DNA of 64,000 nucleotides, taken from NCBI GenBank assembly GCA_963677325.2, contig CAXXGM010000003.1, positions 620,001 to 684,000 on the forward strand, read 5' to 3'. Shown in pieces: positions 1 to 9,987 of the stretch. Both the position numbers and the translations under genes were made by a program. Under the pieces are notes generated by a model. That model ran no database searches. It was not told the DNA's origin and saw only the letters and a list, made by a program, of their open reading frames with translations. This DNA comes from G963677325 sp963677325 (lineage in GTDB: Bacteria > Bacteroidota > Bacteroidia > Bacteroidales > Prolixibacteraceae). How positions within the stretch are numbered: position 1 is the stretch's first letter; every line of letters begins with the position of its first letter.

Positions 1-130
1 TTTTACAAAGGCAAAGTATTTTGTGCTGAATATCAATAATCACTGAACATAGTTTAATCATAGAGTCAATTCCGGACTTTGGGTCCGATTGATTGAATGA
101 AAAAAAGAGTAACCCAAAAGATAATAAATC

Positions 131-1204
131 ATGAATAAAAGGTTTCTGACTATCCTCTTTGTTGTCGTTGTCGTACTGAATCTTCCACTGTTTTCACAGC
201 CTAAACCGGAGCCGCCAAAGCTATCAGATCCTGATTCGTATACCTGGATTTTATTGCCTGATCTCCAGACTTATCAAAAATTTGGCCGTAATCAGGCGCT
301 CTTTCAGCTGATGACAGACTGGATCGTGGATCAAAAGGAGAATTTAAATATTAAGCTGGTACTCTGCACGGGTGATCTTGTTGAACAAGACAATTTACTT
401 GTCCCGGATGGGAAAAATGGCGACCAGCCCAGCGTAAAACAATGGGAGGCTGTTCAGCGCGGATTATCAAAATTAAATAATACTATACCCTATATTTTAT
501 GCACCGGAAACCATGATTACGGAATAAAAAGCGCTGAAAACCGGTATTCACAGTTCAACAGTTATTTCCCTCCACAGGGAAACCTGCTTACCCAATCCCT
601 GCTGGTTGAAATGGCGCCCAACGGACTTGGAGTCAAAACCCTGGAGAATGCCTGTTATCAATGGAAATCTCCTATGGGGCAATCTTTTCTGATCTTTTCT
701 CTTGAATTTGCCCCGAGGACAGAAATTCTCTCCTGGGCGAAAGAGGTAGCTGCCAGTCCCAAGTATCAGGATCACATCGGAGTAGTTCTTACCCACAGTT
801 ATATAAACTCGCAGGGAAAACGGACCCACCTGGAGAAATATCCCTTAACCAATGCCAACTATGGCGAAGAAATCTGGAAAGATTTCGTGCAACCATCTGC
901 CATTATGAGGTTTGTATTTTGCGGACATATAGCTGATTCAGAATCTCATGCAGGGCATGTTGGTTACAGGTCAGACAAAAACCAGGGTGGGATGGATGTG
1001 CACCAAATGCTTTTCAATGCTCAAAGGGAAGGCGGCGGCTGGCATGGGAATGGTGGAGATGGGTGGATACGCATACTTGAATTTTTACCGGATAAGCAAA
1101 CCGTAAAGGTATACACCTTTTCCCCTCTTTTCTGGATATCTCCCTTAACGAGAAACCTGGCCTGGAGAAATGAAGGAATCGATCAATACCGCATGGCCTA
1201 CTGA
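131..1204 (+). CDS. Secreted calcineurin-like metallophosphoesterase
   Basis: The protein has 357 residues with an N-terminal signal peptide (about 1-22). It carries the ordered metal-binding motifs of calcineurin-like phosphoesterases: D44-x-Q46 (a Gln replaces the usual His), G81-D82, G126-N127-H128-D129, a T-H-S motif near 220 and a C-G-H motif near 265. Such enzymes hydrolyse phosphoester bonds with two metal ions. The signal peptide places it in the periplasm or outside the cell. The substrate is not visible from sequence. It stands alone upstream of the first sigma gene, with 273 bp between them, so it is probably not co-transcribed with locus 1. The fold call is firm; the substrate is unknown. 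Confidence 0.85.
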   Translation: MNKRFLTILFVVVVVLNLPLFSQPKPEPPKLSDPDSYTWILLPDLQTYQKFGRNQALFQLMTDWIVDQKENLNIKLVLCTGDLVEQDNLLVPDGKNGDQPSVKQWEAVQRGLSKLNNTIPYILCTGNHDYGIKSAENRYSQFNSYFPPQGNLLTQSLLVEMAPNGLGVKTLENACYQWKSPMGQSFLIFSLEFAPRTEILSWAKEVAASPKYQDHIGVVLTHSYINSQGKRTHLEKYPLTNANYGEEIWKDFVQPSAIMRFVFCGHIADSESHAGHVGYRSDKNQGGMDVHQMLFNAQREGGGWHGNGGDGWIRILEFLPDKQTVKVYTFSPLFWISPLTRNLAWRNEGIDQYRMAY

Positions 1205-1400
1205 TTCGGATTGTGATTTGTAATTTGGTAAAAGTAGGGAGTAGGAAAGTAGGGAAATAATATGTTCATTAATGGTTGTTTTTTTGGTGATTTATATAGT
1301 TTTTTGTCAGATATTGAAATGACCGATAACTGCCATCCATTGGAGCCTGGCCCGGAAAGTTCGTATTTCTTCTCATGAATCCCCCGTTAATAAATCCTTT

Positions 1401-1422
1401 AAGAAATATATAGATATTTCTT
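1401..1422. promoter_or_regulatory. Inverted repeat upstream of the sigma gene
   Basis: Nine-bp arms (AAGAAATAT / ATATTTCTT) flank a 4-bp centre, 56 bp before the sigma-factor start. It could be an operator or a weak hairpin. No partner protein is evident, and the sequence is AT-rich enough that chance is possible. Confidence 0.25.
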
Positions 1423-1477
1423 TTACTTTTACGGCTGAATCATTAGATTGGGGAGCCAAGTAACTTAAAACCTGACC

Positions 1478-2068
1478 ATGGACTTTGTAACGGATGAAAT
1501 ATTGCAAGAGATCAGAACAGGCAACGAGGGAGCGTTTGAAAAAGTGTACCGATATTATTTCCCCCGTTTAAATTATTTTGCCAAACAGTATCTTCCCGAT
1601 TGTGAAGTTTCAAAAAACATTGTTCAGGATGTCTTTACCGAGTTGTGGGATAAACGGCATATGTTACGGGATGATACCAACCTGCAGGCATGGCTGTTCA
1701 CTGTTGCCAAGAACAAATCGCTTAAGACGATCAGTCATCTGAAATCCAGGGAAAAATACGACAACTTTATTAAATACAGGCAATTGGATGTTAATTTCAA
1801 AGCCTTGTCTGATTTCGACACAAGCAATTTTATCTTCAGGGAACTTCAGGTCCAAATAGAAGCGGCATTGGAGAAACTGCCGCCCTCCTGTCGCCGGATT
1901 TTCGAAATGAGCCGGTTCGAAGATAAAAAAAACAGGGAGATCGCTGAAGAACTGAATCTCAGTGTCAAAACAATCGAGAGCCAGATTTCAAAAGCGCTCC
2001 GGTCATTAAAGAAAGATTTAAAAGAATACCTGCCATTGTTTTATATCCTGTTTCTCTTTCAAAAATAA
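1478..2068 (+). CDS. ECF RNA polymerase sigma factor (FecI-like)
   Basis: The 196-residue protein has the two-domain layout of Bacteroidota ECF sigma factors. Region 2 is at about 25-90, with a Y-x-x-Y-F-P-R-L start and a D-V-F-T-E-L-W block. Region 4 is at about 130-185, with L-P-P-S-C-R-R-I-F and a helix-turn-helix N-R-E-I-A-E-E-L-N-L-S. It directs RNA polymerase to its cognate promoters once freed from its anti-sigma factor. The FecR gene starts 67 bp downstream and is followed by SusC/SusD, so this is the standard trans-envelope sensing unit for a polysaccharide utilisation locus. The final residues form a hydrophobic tail (L-P-L-F-Y-I-L-F-L-F), common in this subgroup. Confidence 0.92.
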   Translation: MDFVTDEILQEIRTGNEGAFEKVYRYYFPRLNYFAKQYLPDCEVSKNIVQDVFTELWDKRHMLRDDTNLQAWLFTVAKNKSLKTISHLKSREKYDNFIKYRQLDVNFKALSDFDTSNFIFRELQVQIEAALEKLPPSCRRIFEMSRFEDKKNREIAEELNLSVKTIESQISKALRSLKKDLKEYLPLFYILFLFQK

Positions 2069-2135
2069 AAATTTCTCTTTTTTCGATAAGGGTAAATGGG
2101 ATCGTTTGGGTTATACATTCAAATCACATTTATCA

Positions 2136-3107
2136 ATGAACGAAGAACAGTTACTCAGTTTCATCAAAGGAGAGATTAAATCAGAGAGTGAGCTGATCGA
2201 AACACTGGATTGGATTGAGGCATCCCATGAGAACCGGAAACAACACAACCAGCTAAAAACCCTTTGGGTTGTTACAGGACTTGATCATCCGGACGAAGTT
2301 ACAGTTCCTGAGTTTGCCTTCCCCATAAACAGCCAGCCGGGTTTTCAAAAAAGGATTTTTATTTCCTTAATGAAATACGCAGCAGTTTTTATCCTGGCTT
2401 TTATGTTGGGTTCACTGAGTCTTTACTTTATCAATAGAAATAAAAACAACGGATTATCTGGGCTTTATAATACAATTGAAGTACCAAACGGTCAACGGTC
2501 TCAGGTCACCTTGTACGATGGAACAAAAGTCTGGTTGAATTCAGGAACAAAATTAAGGTATCCGGTTGTGTTCAGCCGTAATACGAGGAACGTGTATCTT
2601 GAAGGGGAAGCATACTTCGATGTTTCCAAAGATTCCCATCACCCGTTTGTGGTAAATGCCGGACGACTTCAGGTAAAGGTATTGGGTACCAGGTTCGATG
2701 TTTACGCTTATCCTGATGACAATGAGTTTTCTACAACTCTCGAAGAAGGGTCAGTAAATGCTGTTAATACAGCCACCGGCCATAGTGTGACATTAAAGCC
2801 CGGAGAACAGGTCACCCTTAACTCAGGTGCAAAGGCACTGAATCATTTAAAGGTGAACACTGAGCTTTATACTTCCTGGAAAGAAAATCTGCTGAAGTTT
2901 GAAGATGCCCCTTTTGAGGATGTTATTAAGAAAATGGGAAGGTGGTATGATGTAAGGATTACAGTGGATCCGACGATCAATGCAAAAGAACGGTATACGA
3001 TGACAATTAAAACCGAGAGCCTTCGGGAAATGCTGCAATTAATCTCTAAAACAACAAAAATGGACTATGAAATAAAAGGAAACAGAGTGTTGATACAAAA
3101 GCCTTGA
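2136..3107 (+). CDS. FecR-type anti-sigma factor, inner-membrane
   Basis: I place the start at the ATG at 2136 (M-N-E-E-Q) rather than the upstream in-frame TTG at 2106, giving about 323 residues. A cytoplasmic N-terminal region of about 75 residues binds the sigma factor. One membrane helix follows (about 78-99), then the periplasmic FecR domain (about 115-215, with V-P-N-G-Q-R-S-Q-V and V-Y-L-E-G-E-A-Y-F-D-V) and a C-terminal DUF4974 domain (about 250-320). In this family the periplasmic part receives the signal from the STN domain of the cognate SusC. It lies between sigma and SusC on the same strand, with 37 bp after the sigma stop to the TTG or 67 bp to the ATG. Confidence 0.9.
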   Translation: MNEEQLLSFIKGEIKSESELIETLDWIEASHENRKQHNQLKTLWVVTGLDHPDEVTVPEFAFPINSQPGFQKRIFISLMKYAAVFILAFMLGSLSLYFINRNKNNGLSGLYNTIEVPNGQRSQVTLYDGTKVWLNSGTKLRYPVVFSRNTRNVYLEGEAYFDVSKDSHHPFVVNAGRLQVKVLGTRFDVYAYPDDNEFSTTLEEGSVNAVNTATGHSVTLKPGEQVTLNSGAKALNHLKVNTELYTSWKENLLKFEDAPFEDVIKKMGRWYDVRITVDPTINAKERYTMTIKTESLREMLQLISKTTKMDYEIKGNRVLIQKP

Positions 3108-3222
3108 TGATAAAAGGGAAAGTGCGGTAACACCTCCCCTTAAATATCAAGCTGTAACATGATAAATGGATAAAAAACCCCACTTAGGATGGGATATGTT
3201 TAACCCTTACAATTGCAAATTT

Positions 3223-6200
3223 ATGAAAAAAAAGTGGTTTAATGAAGAGGGGCCTAATCGGTCTCTCAAAAAATGGTTACGTGTTATGAAACTAACCTTA
3301 TTTTTTCTTTTGGCAACGCTTATGCATTTAAGCGCAAGTGTGTATTCCCAGCAAACAAAACTGAGCATTTCGCTTCAAAATGTTTCCGTCAGGGATATAC
3401 TGAAAACAATTGAAGATCAAAGCGAATTTTCCTTTCTGTACAAGAATGACAACATCGATGTAAACCGATTGGTCAGTATCGATATTAAAAACAAATCAGT
3501 TGAAGATCTTCTGAGCGAACTTTTTAAAGGGACGAAGGTCACTTATGAAATCTTTGATCGTCAGATTGTCCTCATGGACAAAGAGAAAGCAAATTCTTCA
3601 GTACAGATTCAACAGCAAAAATCAGTTTCGGGAAAAGTGACGGATTCTTCAGGGACACCCCTTCCCGGGGTTGCTGTGGTTGTAAAAGGATCTGTTAATG
3701 GAGCCATTACTGATGAGAATGGGAAATATGCTCTGACTAATATTACGGCAAATACCACATTAGTATTCTCATTTGTGGGAATGAAGACCCAGGAGATCCT
3801 GTTCTCGGGACAAACTATTCTGGATGTAACGATGAAAGAAGGGTCAGTCATTATGGATGAAGTCGTCGTTATTGGATATGGAACTGCCAAGAAAGTTGAT
3901 TTAACAGGTTCAGTAGCACGAGTGCAGGGGGAAGCATTTAAAAATCAATCGATGACACAAATTAGTGAGGCTTTTACTGGTACGATAGCCGGATTTTATT
4001 CAAATCAGAATACCTCTGCAGCGGGGGGTAGTTCACTTGAAGTCAGAGGTCCGACATCATTAAGTGCCGGTACCAATCCGCTTATAGTACTTGATGGTGT
4101 AATTTTCAACGGAGGTCTCAGTGACATAAATCCAAATGATATTAAATCGGTTGATATATTAAAAGATGCAAGTTCTGCCGCTGTTTTTGGATCTAAGGCA
4201 GCTTCAGGTGTCATTTTAATTACTACAAACAAAGGTGAGATCGGGAAACCTACTATTAATTTTACTACTAAGACAGGGATCTCTGAGATTACAAACAAGA
4301 ATTTCCATCCATATCAAGGTGAAGATTATCTTAATTTCAGGAGAGATTTTTTCAGAACCAAACATTATCCTCTGCCTGATTACTATTGGAATAACCCCAA
4401 TGATCTCCCTCAAGGTGTAACCCTTGATATGTGGCGTAATGCAAGTGCAAATCCTGCAGCAGATAATTCAGCGGAATGGACAAACCGGCTTAATCTTTTT
4501 CCGACTGAAATTGAGATGCTTTCAGCTGGGAAAAGCATAAACTGGATGGATCAGGTTTTTCAAAAAGGAATTCAACAGGACTATGATCTAAGCATAGGCG
4601 GAGGAACTAAAAATGTAAAATACTATTGGTCTATTGGATATGTTAATAATGTTGGAATTACTGTTGGTGATAAATTCTCTGCTATACGTTCAAGGTTAAA
4701 TTTCGACTTTGATGTTACTGATTGGCTAAAGGTTGGGATGAATTCTCAGTATGCTTTAAAGGATCAAAGTTCGGTAACAGCTAATCTAAATAGCTTAGAA
4801 TATATGAGTCCTTATTCCAAAATGTTTAACGACGATGGTACCGTCAAATGGTATCCAAATGATTATGCTAGCGCGGTGAATCCTCTTCTGAATTACTATG
4901 GTCAGAATCGACTATATAAATTAGGTAACTTGTTCGCCTCAATGTATGCTGAATTTAAACTTCCCTTTGGATTTGATTACAGAGTCTCATTTCAGTCACG
5001 CATTTCGAACGCCAAAGATTATAATTTTTGGGATACAAATACAGTAACTGGTGCAAGTACTTATCAAGGAGGATATGGAACAAGACAAGATTACTCAGAA
5101 TCCGAATGGATGGTGGATAACATACTAAAATGGAATAAAGAAATCGGAATAAATAAATTTGATTTGACGTTACTGTATAATGCTGAACAGAATCGGAGCT
5201 ATACTTCCCAATATTCAAATCAGACTTATGTACCTAATGATGCTCTTGGATTTCATGGAATGCAGTTTGGTACAGTGCCCAGTGAAACCAGCAATGATAC
5301 TCAAGCAGGAGGTAATGCATTAATGGCCAGGCTGAATTATACATTGTTAGGGAAATATTTATTAACCACATCAGTTAGAAGAGATGGTTATTCTGCATTT
5401 GGGCTACAAAATCCCACAGCCATCTTCCCGGCTGTTGCGTTGGCCTGGAGAATATCTGATGAAAATTTCTTCAAAATAGATTTGATAAACCGAATGAAAC
5501 TTAGGCTATCCTGGGGTGTCAATGGAAACAGGGATATAGGGATTTATGCGGCGTTGGCTCAATTAGGCTCAAATTTATATGACGATGGTTCGAAGGTTGT
5601 TATGGGCACCTATACCAACTCGGTAAGCAACCCTGGTCTACGTTGGGAAAGAACCCAATCAATAAATGCAGGTTTGGATATCGGGTTATTTAATGATCGG
5701 ATTGATATGACTGTCGATTATTACGATATGACTACTACTGACTTGCTAATGAACCGCCAGCTTCCTGAAATTACGGGTTATTCAAGTATTACAGCAAATC
5801 TTGGAGAACTGGGGAACCATGGGTTTGAAATGACGCTGAATACGGTAAATGTTAAAGGGTCAAAATTTAATTGGAGATCAAGCCTGGTATTCTCTTTTAA
5901 CAGAAATAAAATCAAAAAACTATTTGGGGATATTGGTACTTATACATTATCGGGTAAAGAAATAACAGGAGAAGTTCCGGATTATACAAACGGATGGTTT
6001 CCCGGACAAGCTATTGACGTAGTATGGAATTATAAAACTACAGGCATTTGGCAGTCAAACGAAGCGACAGAAGCTGCTGTTTATAAACAAAAGCCTGGTG
6101 ATGTTAAAGCACTTGATGTGGACGGGAGTGGTAATTATACATCAACAGGGGACAAAATGTTTATAGGCTATGAACGGCCACGATATCGTCTCGGGTTAAA

Positions 6201-6627
6201 AAATGAATTTGATTTTCTGACAAACTTTACAGCATCAATTTTTATTCGTGCCGACCTTGGACAAATAAGGCGAGACCCTTATGTTACGGAGGATGCTTCA
6301 ATGTTCGATAGATTAAATACATTTCAACGTCCATATTGGACACCTACTAATAATAATTCTGAATGGCCAGCACTCGGAGCTCTTTATAATGCTTTTGGTG
6401 GGGGGATTGCAATATATAAACCTGCTTCGTTTGTAAGAATTCAGGATGTTTCTCTGGCTTATTCTCTGCCTGCAGCTTTGTCTAAACGAATTAAAATTAA
6501 CAACATGCGGATTTTTGCTTCCGTCCGGAATCTTTGTGTGTTCACCAAATGGCCCGGCTACGACCCTGAATCGGGAAATACGCCAATGCCTAAGACCTAT
6601 ACTTTGGGAATAAACTTATCATTATAA
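3223..6627 (+). CDS. SusC/RagA-family TonB-dependent receptor with STN domain
   Basis: The frame is open from an ATG at 3166, but the start at 3223 (M-K-K-K-W) matches the usual N-terminus of the family, giving about 1134 residues. In order: signal peptide ending near V-Y-S-Q; STN signalling domain (about 40-115); a carboxypeptidase-regulatory-like domain (V-S-G-K-V-T-D...G-V-A-V-V-V-K-G); TonB box E-V-V-V-I-G-Y-G; plug with L-I-V-L-D-G-V and V-D-I-L-K-D-A-S-S-A-A-V-F-G; and a long outer-membrane beta-barrel ending in an aromatic/hydrophobic strand. It imports oligosaccharides across the outer membrane with its SusD partner, encoded 10 bp downstream. The STN domain together with the FecI/FecR genes upstream indicates substrate-triggered autoregulation. 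Confidence 0.95.
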   Translation: MKKKWFNEEGPNRSLKKWLRVMKLTLFFLLATLMHLSASVYSQQTKLSISLQNVSVRDILKTIEDQSEFSFLYKNDNIDVNRLVSIDIKNKSVEDLLSELFKGTKVTYEIFDRQIVLMDKEKANSSVQIQQQKSVSGKVTDSSGTPLPGVAVVVKGSVNGAITDENGKYALTNITANTTLVFSFVGMKTQEILFSGQTILDVTMKEGSVIMDEVVVIGYGTAKKVDLTGSVARVQGEAFKNQSMTQISEAFTGTIAGFYSNQNTSAAGGSSLEVRGPTSLSAGTNPLIVLDGVIFNGGLSDINPNDIKSVDILKDASSAAVFGSKAASGVILITTNKGEIGKPTINFTTKTGISEITNKNFHPYQGEDYLNFRRDFFRTKHYPLPDYYWNNPNDLPQGVTLDMWRNASANPAADNSAEWTNRLNLFPTEIEMLSAGKSINWMDQVFQKGIQQDYDLSIGGGTKNVKYYWSIGYVNNVGITVGDKFSAIRSRLNFDFDVTDWLKVGMNSQYALKDQSSVTANLNSLEYMSPYSKMFNDDGTVKWYPNDYASAVNPLLNYYGQNRLYKLGNLFASMYAEFKLPFGFDYRVSFQSRISNAKDYNFWDTNTVTGASTYQGGYGTRQDYSESEWMVDNILKWNKEIGINKFDLTLLYNAEQNRSYTSQYSNQTYVPNDALGFHGMQFGTVPSETSNDTQAGGNALMARLNYTLLGKYLLTTSVRRDGYSAFGLQNPTAIFPAVALAWRISDENFFKIDLINRMKLRLSWGVNGNRDIGIYAALAQLGSNLYDDGSKVVMGTYTNSVSNPGLRWERTQSINAGLDIGLFNDRIDMTVDYYDMTTTDLLMNRQLPEITGYSSITANLGELGNHGFEMTLNTVNVKGSKFNWRSSLVFSFNRNKIKKLFGDIGTYTLSGKEITGEVPDYTNGWFPGQAIDVVWNYKTTGIWQSNEATEAAVYKQKPGDVKALDVDGSGNYTSTGDKMFIGYERPRYRLGLKNEFDFLTNFTASIFIRADLGQIRRDPYVTEDASMFDRLNTFQRPYWTPTNNNSEWPALGALYNAFGGGIAIYKPASFVRIQDVSLAYSLPAALSKRIKINNMRIFASVRNLCVFTKWPGYDPESGNTPMPKTYTLGINLSL

Positions 6628-6637
6628 TTTAAATAGA

Positions 6638-8419
6638 ATGAAAATCTTTAACAATATGAAACTGAAAAGAATAATACCTCTGATTATTACCATAAGTTTT
6701 CTATTCTACATTTCATGCTCAGAAAACGACCTATTGAAACCCACTCCGCTTTCCTTCTTTTCTCCAGATAACATTTATACCAATAAAGCAGGTTTCGAAT
6801 CATTATTGGTAACAATGAGAAAAAATCTTGTTACTGAATTTACTGGTCAAGAGCAACAAATTCTTCCTGAGACTCAGGCTTCTGATGAAGGCGCTATGGA
6901 AGGTGAGTTAGATTTAACCATTAAGATGGTTCCGACTAATTCTAATCTTTTTACTACTTCATTTATTGATATTTATAAGTACATAAAAGATGCCAATGTG
7001 TTGATTTCCAGGATTGATAATATAAAATGGGAAAACAAAAATGATAGAAATTACTTATTAGCGGAAGCATATTGGCACCGTTCTTACTGGTATTACCGGT
7101 TAGTGAATTCGTGGGGTGATGTGCCTTGGGTTGGTAAGGAAGTAACAGATGTAAAACTTGACTATCATACCTATAGCAGATGGGCTATACTTAAAAAGAT
7201 TCAATCCGATATGGAATATGCAGTACAATGGCTCCCAGAAACGGCAGTTGCCGGAGCACCTACAAAAGGCGCCGGAAACCATCTCCTTGCAAAAATTTGC
7301 CTTGCTAATTGCGAGTTCGACAAGGCAATAGCGGCAGCAACAAGTGTTATTGAGGGACCATATACCTTAATGAAAACCCGATTCGGTTCCGTTGCAAACA
7401 ATCCCGGTTATAATATTATGTGGGATCTTCATCGTGTGGAGAATAAAAATATTTCAGCGAACAAAGAAACCATTTTAGCCATCGTCGATCGGTATCCAGA
7501 TCCTGCTGCAGCAAAGAGTACAGGCACTTGGGCCATGCGTCATTATAATTGTTCATGGTTTCATTCTTATGCTAAAGATAGTCAGGGCAAACACGGAACA
7601 CTTGATCAGGGCTCTCAGTATCAGATGCTTGGAAGAGGTAATCCAGATTCTCAGATGACCAATTACTACGCTTATGATGTTTGGGCTTATAAAGGTAATA
7701 CATGGAAGGACACTCCCGACTTAAGAAGAGCAGATACTAATTGGGTTGATAAAAACGAAATAGTTTATAATAATCCGGCTTCTGTTGATTATGGCAAACC
7801 AATTCAGATTAAATATTTGGCGGATCCAATTGATAGTTCATGGATATATTTTGCTATGCCTATCTATAAAACATATGTACCTGAACTTAATCCAACTGCA
7901 AGGCCTTATGGCGGTAATGGTGATTGGTATGTATTCCGTTTGGCAGAAACATATCTTATAAGAGCTGAAGCATATTATTGGAAAGGGCAGCTTGACCTTG
8001 CAGCAAGCGACATAAATGTGGTCCGGCAACGTGCCAATGCATTACCGATCACTGGTGGAGAAGTTACTCTTGATTTTATTTTTGATGAACGCGCCCGTGA
8101 ACTGTTTATTGAGGAACCAAGGCATAATGAACTTGTAAGAGCCTCATTTATCCTGGCTAAATTAAACAGAGATGGTTATAGTTTAGAAACATTTCACCTG
8201 AATAATTGGTGCCAAAAGAGAATTATAAAAGTTAATAATTTTTTTGCACATGTGCCGCCACTCGTGCAAGAGGGTAGTACTGCAACATGGGCCCCATATA
8301 ATACTCTCTGGCCCATACCTGATGATGTGATCACGGCAAATACCGGGGCAGTAATAAATCAAAATATTGGATATGTAGGAGACAATAATAGAGTCGCTCC
8401 GCTTGAAGACATTGAATAA
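6638..8419 (+). CDS. SusD/RagB-family glycan-binding lipoprotein
   Basis: A 593-residue lipoprotein; the lipobox ends at Cys27 after a hydrophobic stretch. It has the SusD-like N-terminal segment and the RagB/SusD C-terminal part, including R-L-A-E-T-Y-L-I-R-A-E-A-Y and D-E-R-A-R-E-L-F-I-E-E, both typical of the family. It caps the SusC barrel at the cell surface and binds glycan. The start could also be the ATG 18 bp downstream, which still leaves a lipobox. It is co-oriented with SusC and 10 bp away, so the two are almost certainly co-transcribed. Confidence 0.95.
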   Translation: MKIFNNMKLKRIIPLIITISFLFYISCSENDLLKPTPLSFFSPDNIYTNKAGFESLLVTMRKNLVTEFTGQEQQILPETQASDEGAMEGELDLTIKMVPTNSNLFTTSFIDIYKYIKDANVLISRIDNIKWENKNDRNYLLAEAYWHRSYWYYRLVNSWGDVPWVGKEVTDVKLDYHTYSRWAILKKIQSDMEYAVQWLPETAVAGAPTKGAGNHLLAKICLANCEFDKAIAAATSVIEGPYTLMKTRFGSVANNPGYNIMWDLHRVENKNISANKETILAIVDRYPDPAAAKSTGTWAMRHYNCSWFHSYAKDSQGKHGTLDQGSQYQMLGRGNPDSQMTNYYAYDVWAYKGNTWKDTPDLRRADTNWVDKNEIVYNNPASVDYGKPIQIKYLADPIDSSWIYFAMPIYKTYVPELNPTARPYGGNGDWYVFRLAETYLIRAEAYYWKGQLDLAASDINVVRQRANALPITGGEVTLDFIFDERARELFIEEPRHNELVRASFILAKLNRDGYSLETFHLNNWCQKRIIKVNNFFAHVPPLVQEGSTATWAPYNTLWPIPDDVITANTGAVINQNIGYVGDNNRVAPLEDIE

Positions 8420-8434
8420 GAATGGAATAACCTC

Positions 8435-8466
8435 ATTGTGCAGTTTGAAATTTCAAACTGCACAAT
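8435..8466. terminator. Perfect 32-bp palindrome after SusD
   Basis: Two 16-bp arms (ATTGTGCAGTTTGAAA and its exact complement) meet without a spacer, 15 bp after the SusD stop and 20 bp before the next gene. There is no T-run. It may be a terminator, an mRNA-stabilising hairpin that sets unequal SusCD and enzyme levels, or a protein-binding site. The structure is certain; the role is not. Confidence 0.5.
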
Positions 8467-8486
8467 GTTCTAACAATTAATAACAA

Positions 8487-9923
8487 ATGAAAACACAAAC
8501 TCTAATTATTCCCATCCTGTCGCTTGGCATGCTTGTGCTGAGCTGCAACCTTGTAGCCAGACAAGCGGCTAATAAAAAAACTTCTTCAGTTGCAGGCAGT
8601 AATCAAAGCACAAATGTCAATTCTTTACCGGACCCTAAGAAGTCGGGTCTTAGGTTGTCGACATTTGATGTTAACGCCACTCCTCCGATCGGGAATAAGA
8701 TAGCTTACGATTCTGTGATAAACACCTGGGACCTGGAATTACGAGCTAAAGGTATAGTTCTCTTGGGTGCCGGAAAGCCGATTGTAATGTGCTCCATTGA
8801 CTGGCTCTGCATATCCAATGAAGGATATGACGCATTCCGGCAAGCTCTTGCTGATGCTGCAGGAACAATTCCGGAACGTGTAGTTGTACATACTGTTCAT
8901 CAACATGATGCTCCATGGTGCGACTTCACCGTGGAAGAGATACTGAAGAGGGTAGGTCTGAATCCGAAATGTTTCGAAAGCAGTTTCCAACGTGAAGTAA
9001 TTGGTCGCCTTGAGGCTTCAGTCCAAAATTCGCTCAATCATGCTCAACCTGTTACTCACATTGGTCTTGGTGAGGCTGAGGTGTATCAGGTGGCTTCAAA
9101 TCGTCGCATAATGGGTAACGATAATAAAATAAGAGCAACACGTTATACAGCTACTCCAGATAGTGCATTGCGTGCAGCGCCTGAAGGACTTATCGATCCC
9201 ATGTTATCGATGGTAAGTTTCTGGAATTCTGACAAACCAATCGCAGTATTAAGCTATTATGCAACTCATCCGCAGAGCTATTATCGTACTTGTATACCAA
9301 ATCCTGATTTTCCCGGCATTGCCCGTTTTTTGAGGCAACTAGCCGTGCCTGATGCACTTCATATTCATTTTGATGGCGCCGGTGGAAATATTGGTGCCGG
9401 TAAATATAACGATGGTTCACACGAAAACCGTCTGATACTTGCAGAACGTCTTGCTGATGGCATGAAAAGAGCATGGGAAGAAACCGTCCGTGAACCAATC
9501 ACTGCCGACAAAGTCATATGGACTGTTGAACCAGTAGCTTTACCACCAGCAAAATATCTGAGAAAACTAATGACCGATGTAAATTCACACACTGTCCCAA
9601 TAAATAGTGAAAACGCTCAACAAATTGCATGGTTACAACGGTGCCAGGCAGGGAAACGGATTGATGTAACTTGCCTGTCTTTAGGTCGTGCCCGCATACT
9701 GCACTTGCCAGGAGAACTATTTGTAGAATACCAGCTTGCAGCTAAAGCCCTGAGGAAGGACTTGTTTGTTGCCATGGCAGCTTACGGTGACTGTGGCCCC
9801 GGTTATATTGGTACAACTATCTCATATGAACAGGGTGGCTATGAAACGGAACAAGCTTCCTCATTTGTCGCGCCGGAAGTTGAAGGCGTGCTTATGAAGG
9901 CAATACATAACCTAATTAAATAA
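8487..9923 (+). CDS. Neutral/alkaline ceramidase-like lipoprotein
   Basis: 478 residues with a lipobox Cys at position 20. The N-terminal pattern F-D-V-N-A-T-P-P-I-G, the D-x-L-x-x-A-R/K-x-I-V-L-L segment, and a His-rich motif with H135, H138 and H140 followed by D-A-P resemble the neutral/alkaline non-lysosomal ceramidase N-terminal domain (Pfam Ceramidase_alk), whose Zn site uses a similar H-T-H-S-G-P motif. A second likely ligand is in Y-A-T-H-P-Q-S-Y near 260. Family enzymes hydrolyse amide bonds of ceramides. At 478 residues it lacks the usual C-terminal ceramidase domain, and PUL-associated homologues may act on other acyl/amide or ester links. It follows SusD on the same strand and is likely the only enzyme of locus 1. 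Confidence 0.6.
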   Translation: MKTQTLIIPILSLGMLVLSCNLVARQAANKKTSSVAGSNQSTNVNSLPDPKKSGLRLSTFDVNATPPIGNKIAYDSVINTWDLELRAKGIVLLGAGKPIVMCSIDWLCISNEGYDAFRQALADAAGTIPERVVVHTVHQHDAPWCDFTVEEILKRVGLNPKCFESSFQREVIGRLEASVQNSLNHAQPVTHIGLGEAEVYQVASNRRIMGNDNKIRATRYTATPDSALRAAPEGLIDPMLSMVSFWNSDKPIAVLSYYATHPQSYYRTCIPNPDFPGIARFLRQLAVPDALHIHFDGAGGNIGAGKYNDGSHENRLILAERLADGMKRAWEETVREPITADKVIWTVEPVALPPAKYLRKLMTDVNSHTVPINSENAQQIAWLQRCQAGKRIDVTCLSLGRARILHLPGELFVEYQLAAKALRKDLFVAMAAYGDCGPGYIGTTISYEQGGYETEQASSFVAPEVEGVLMKAIHNLIK

Positions 9924-9987
9924 AAAGCCATGGATAGCCAGGGAAATCGCTTTTAAATATTGAGTACTTTTTCCCATTAATCATCCT

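Noticed and set aside
3166..3222. Upstream ATG codons of the first SusC gene as its true start
   Set aside because: They would add 19 unusual residues before the standard M-K-K-K-W start and its signal peptide.
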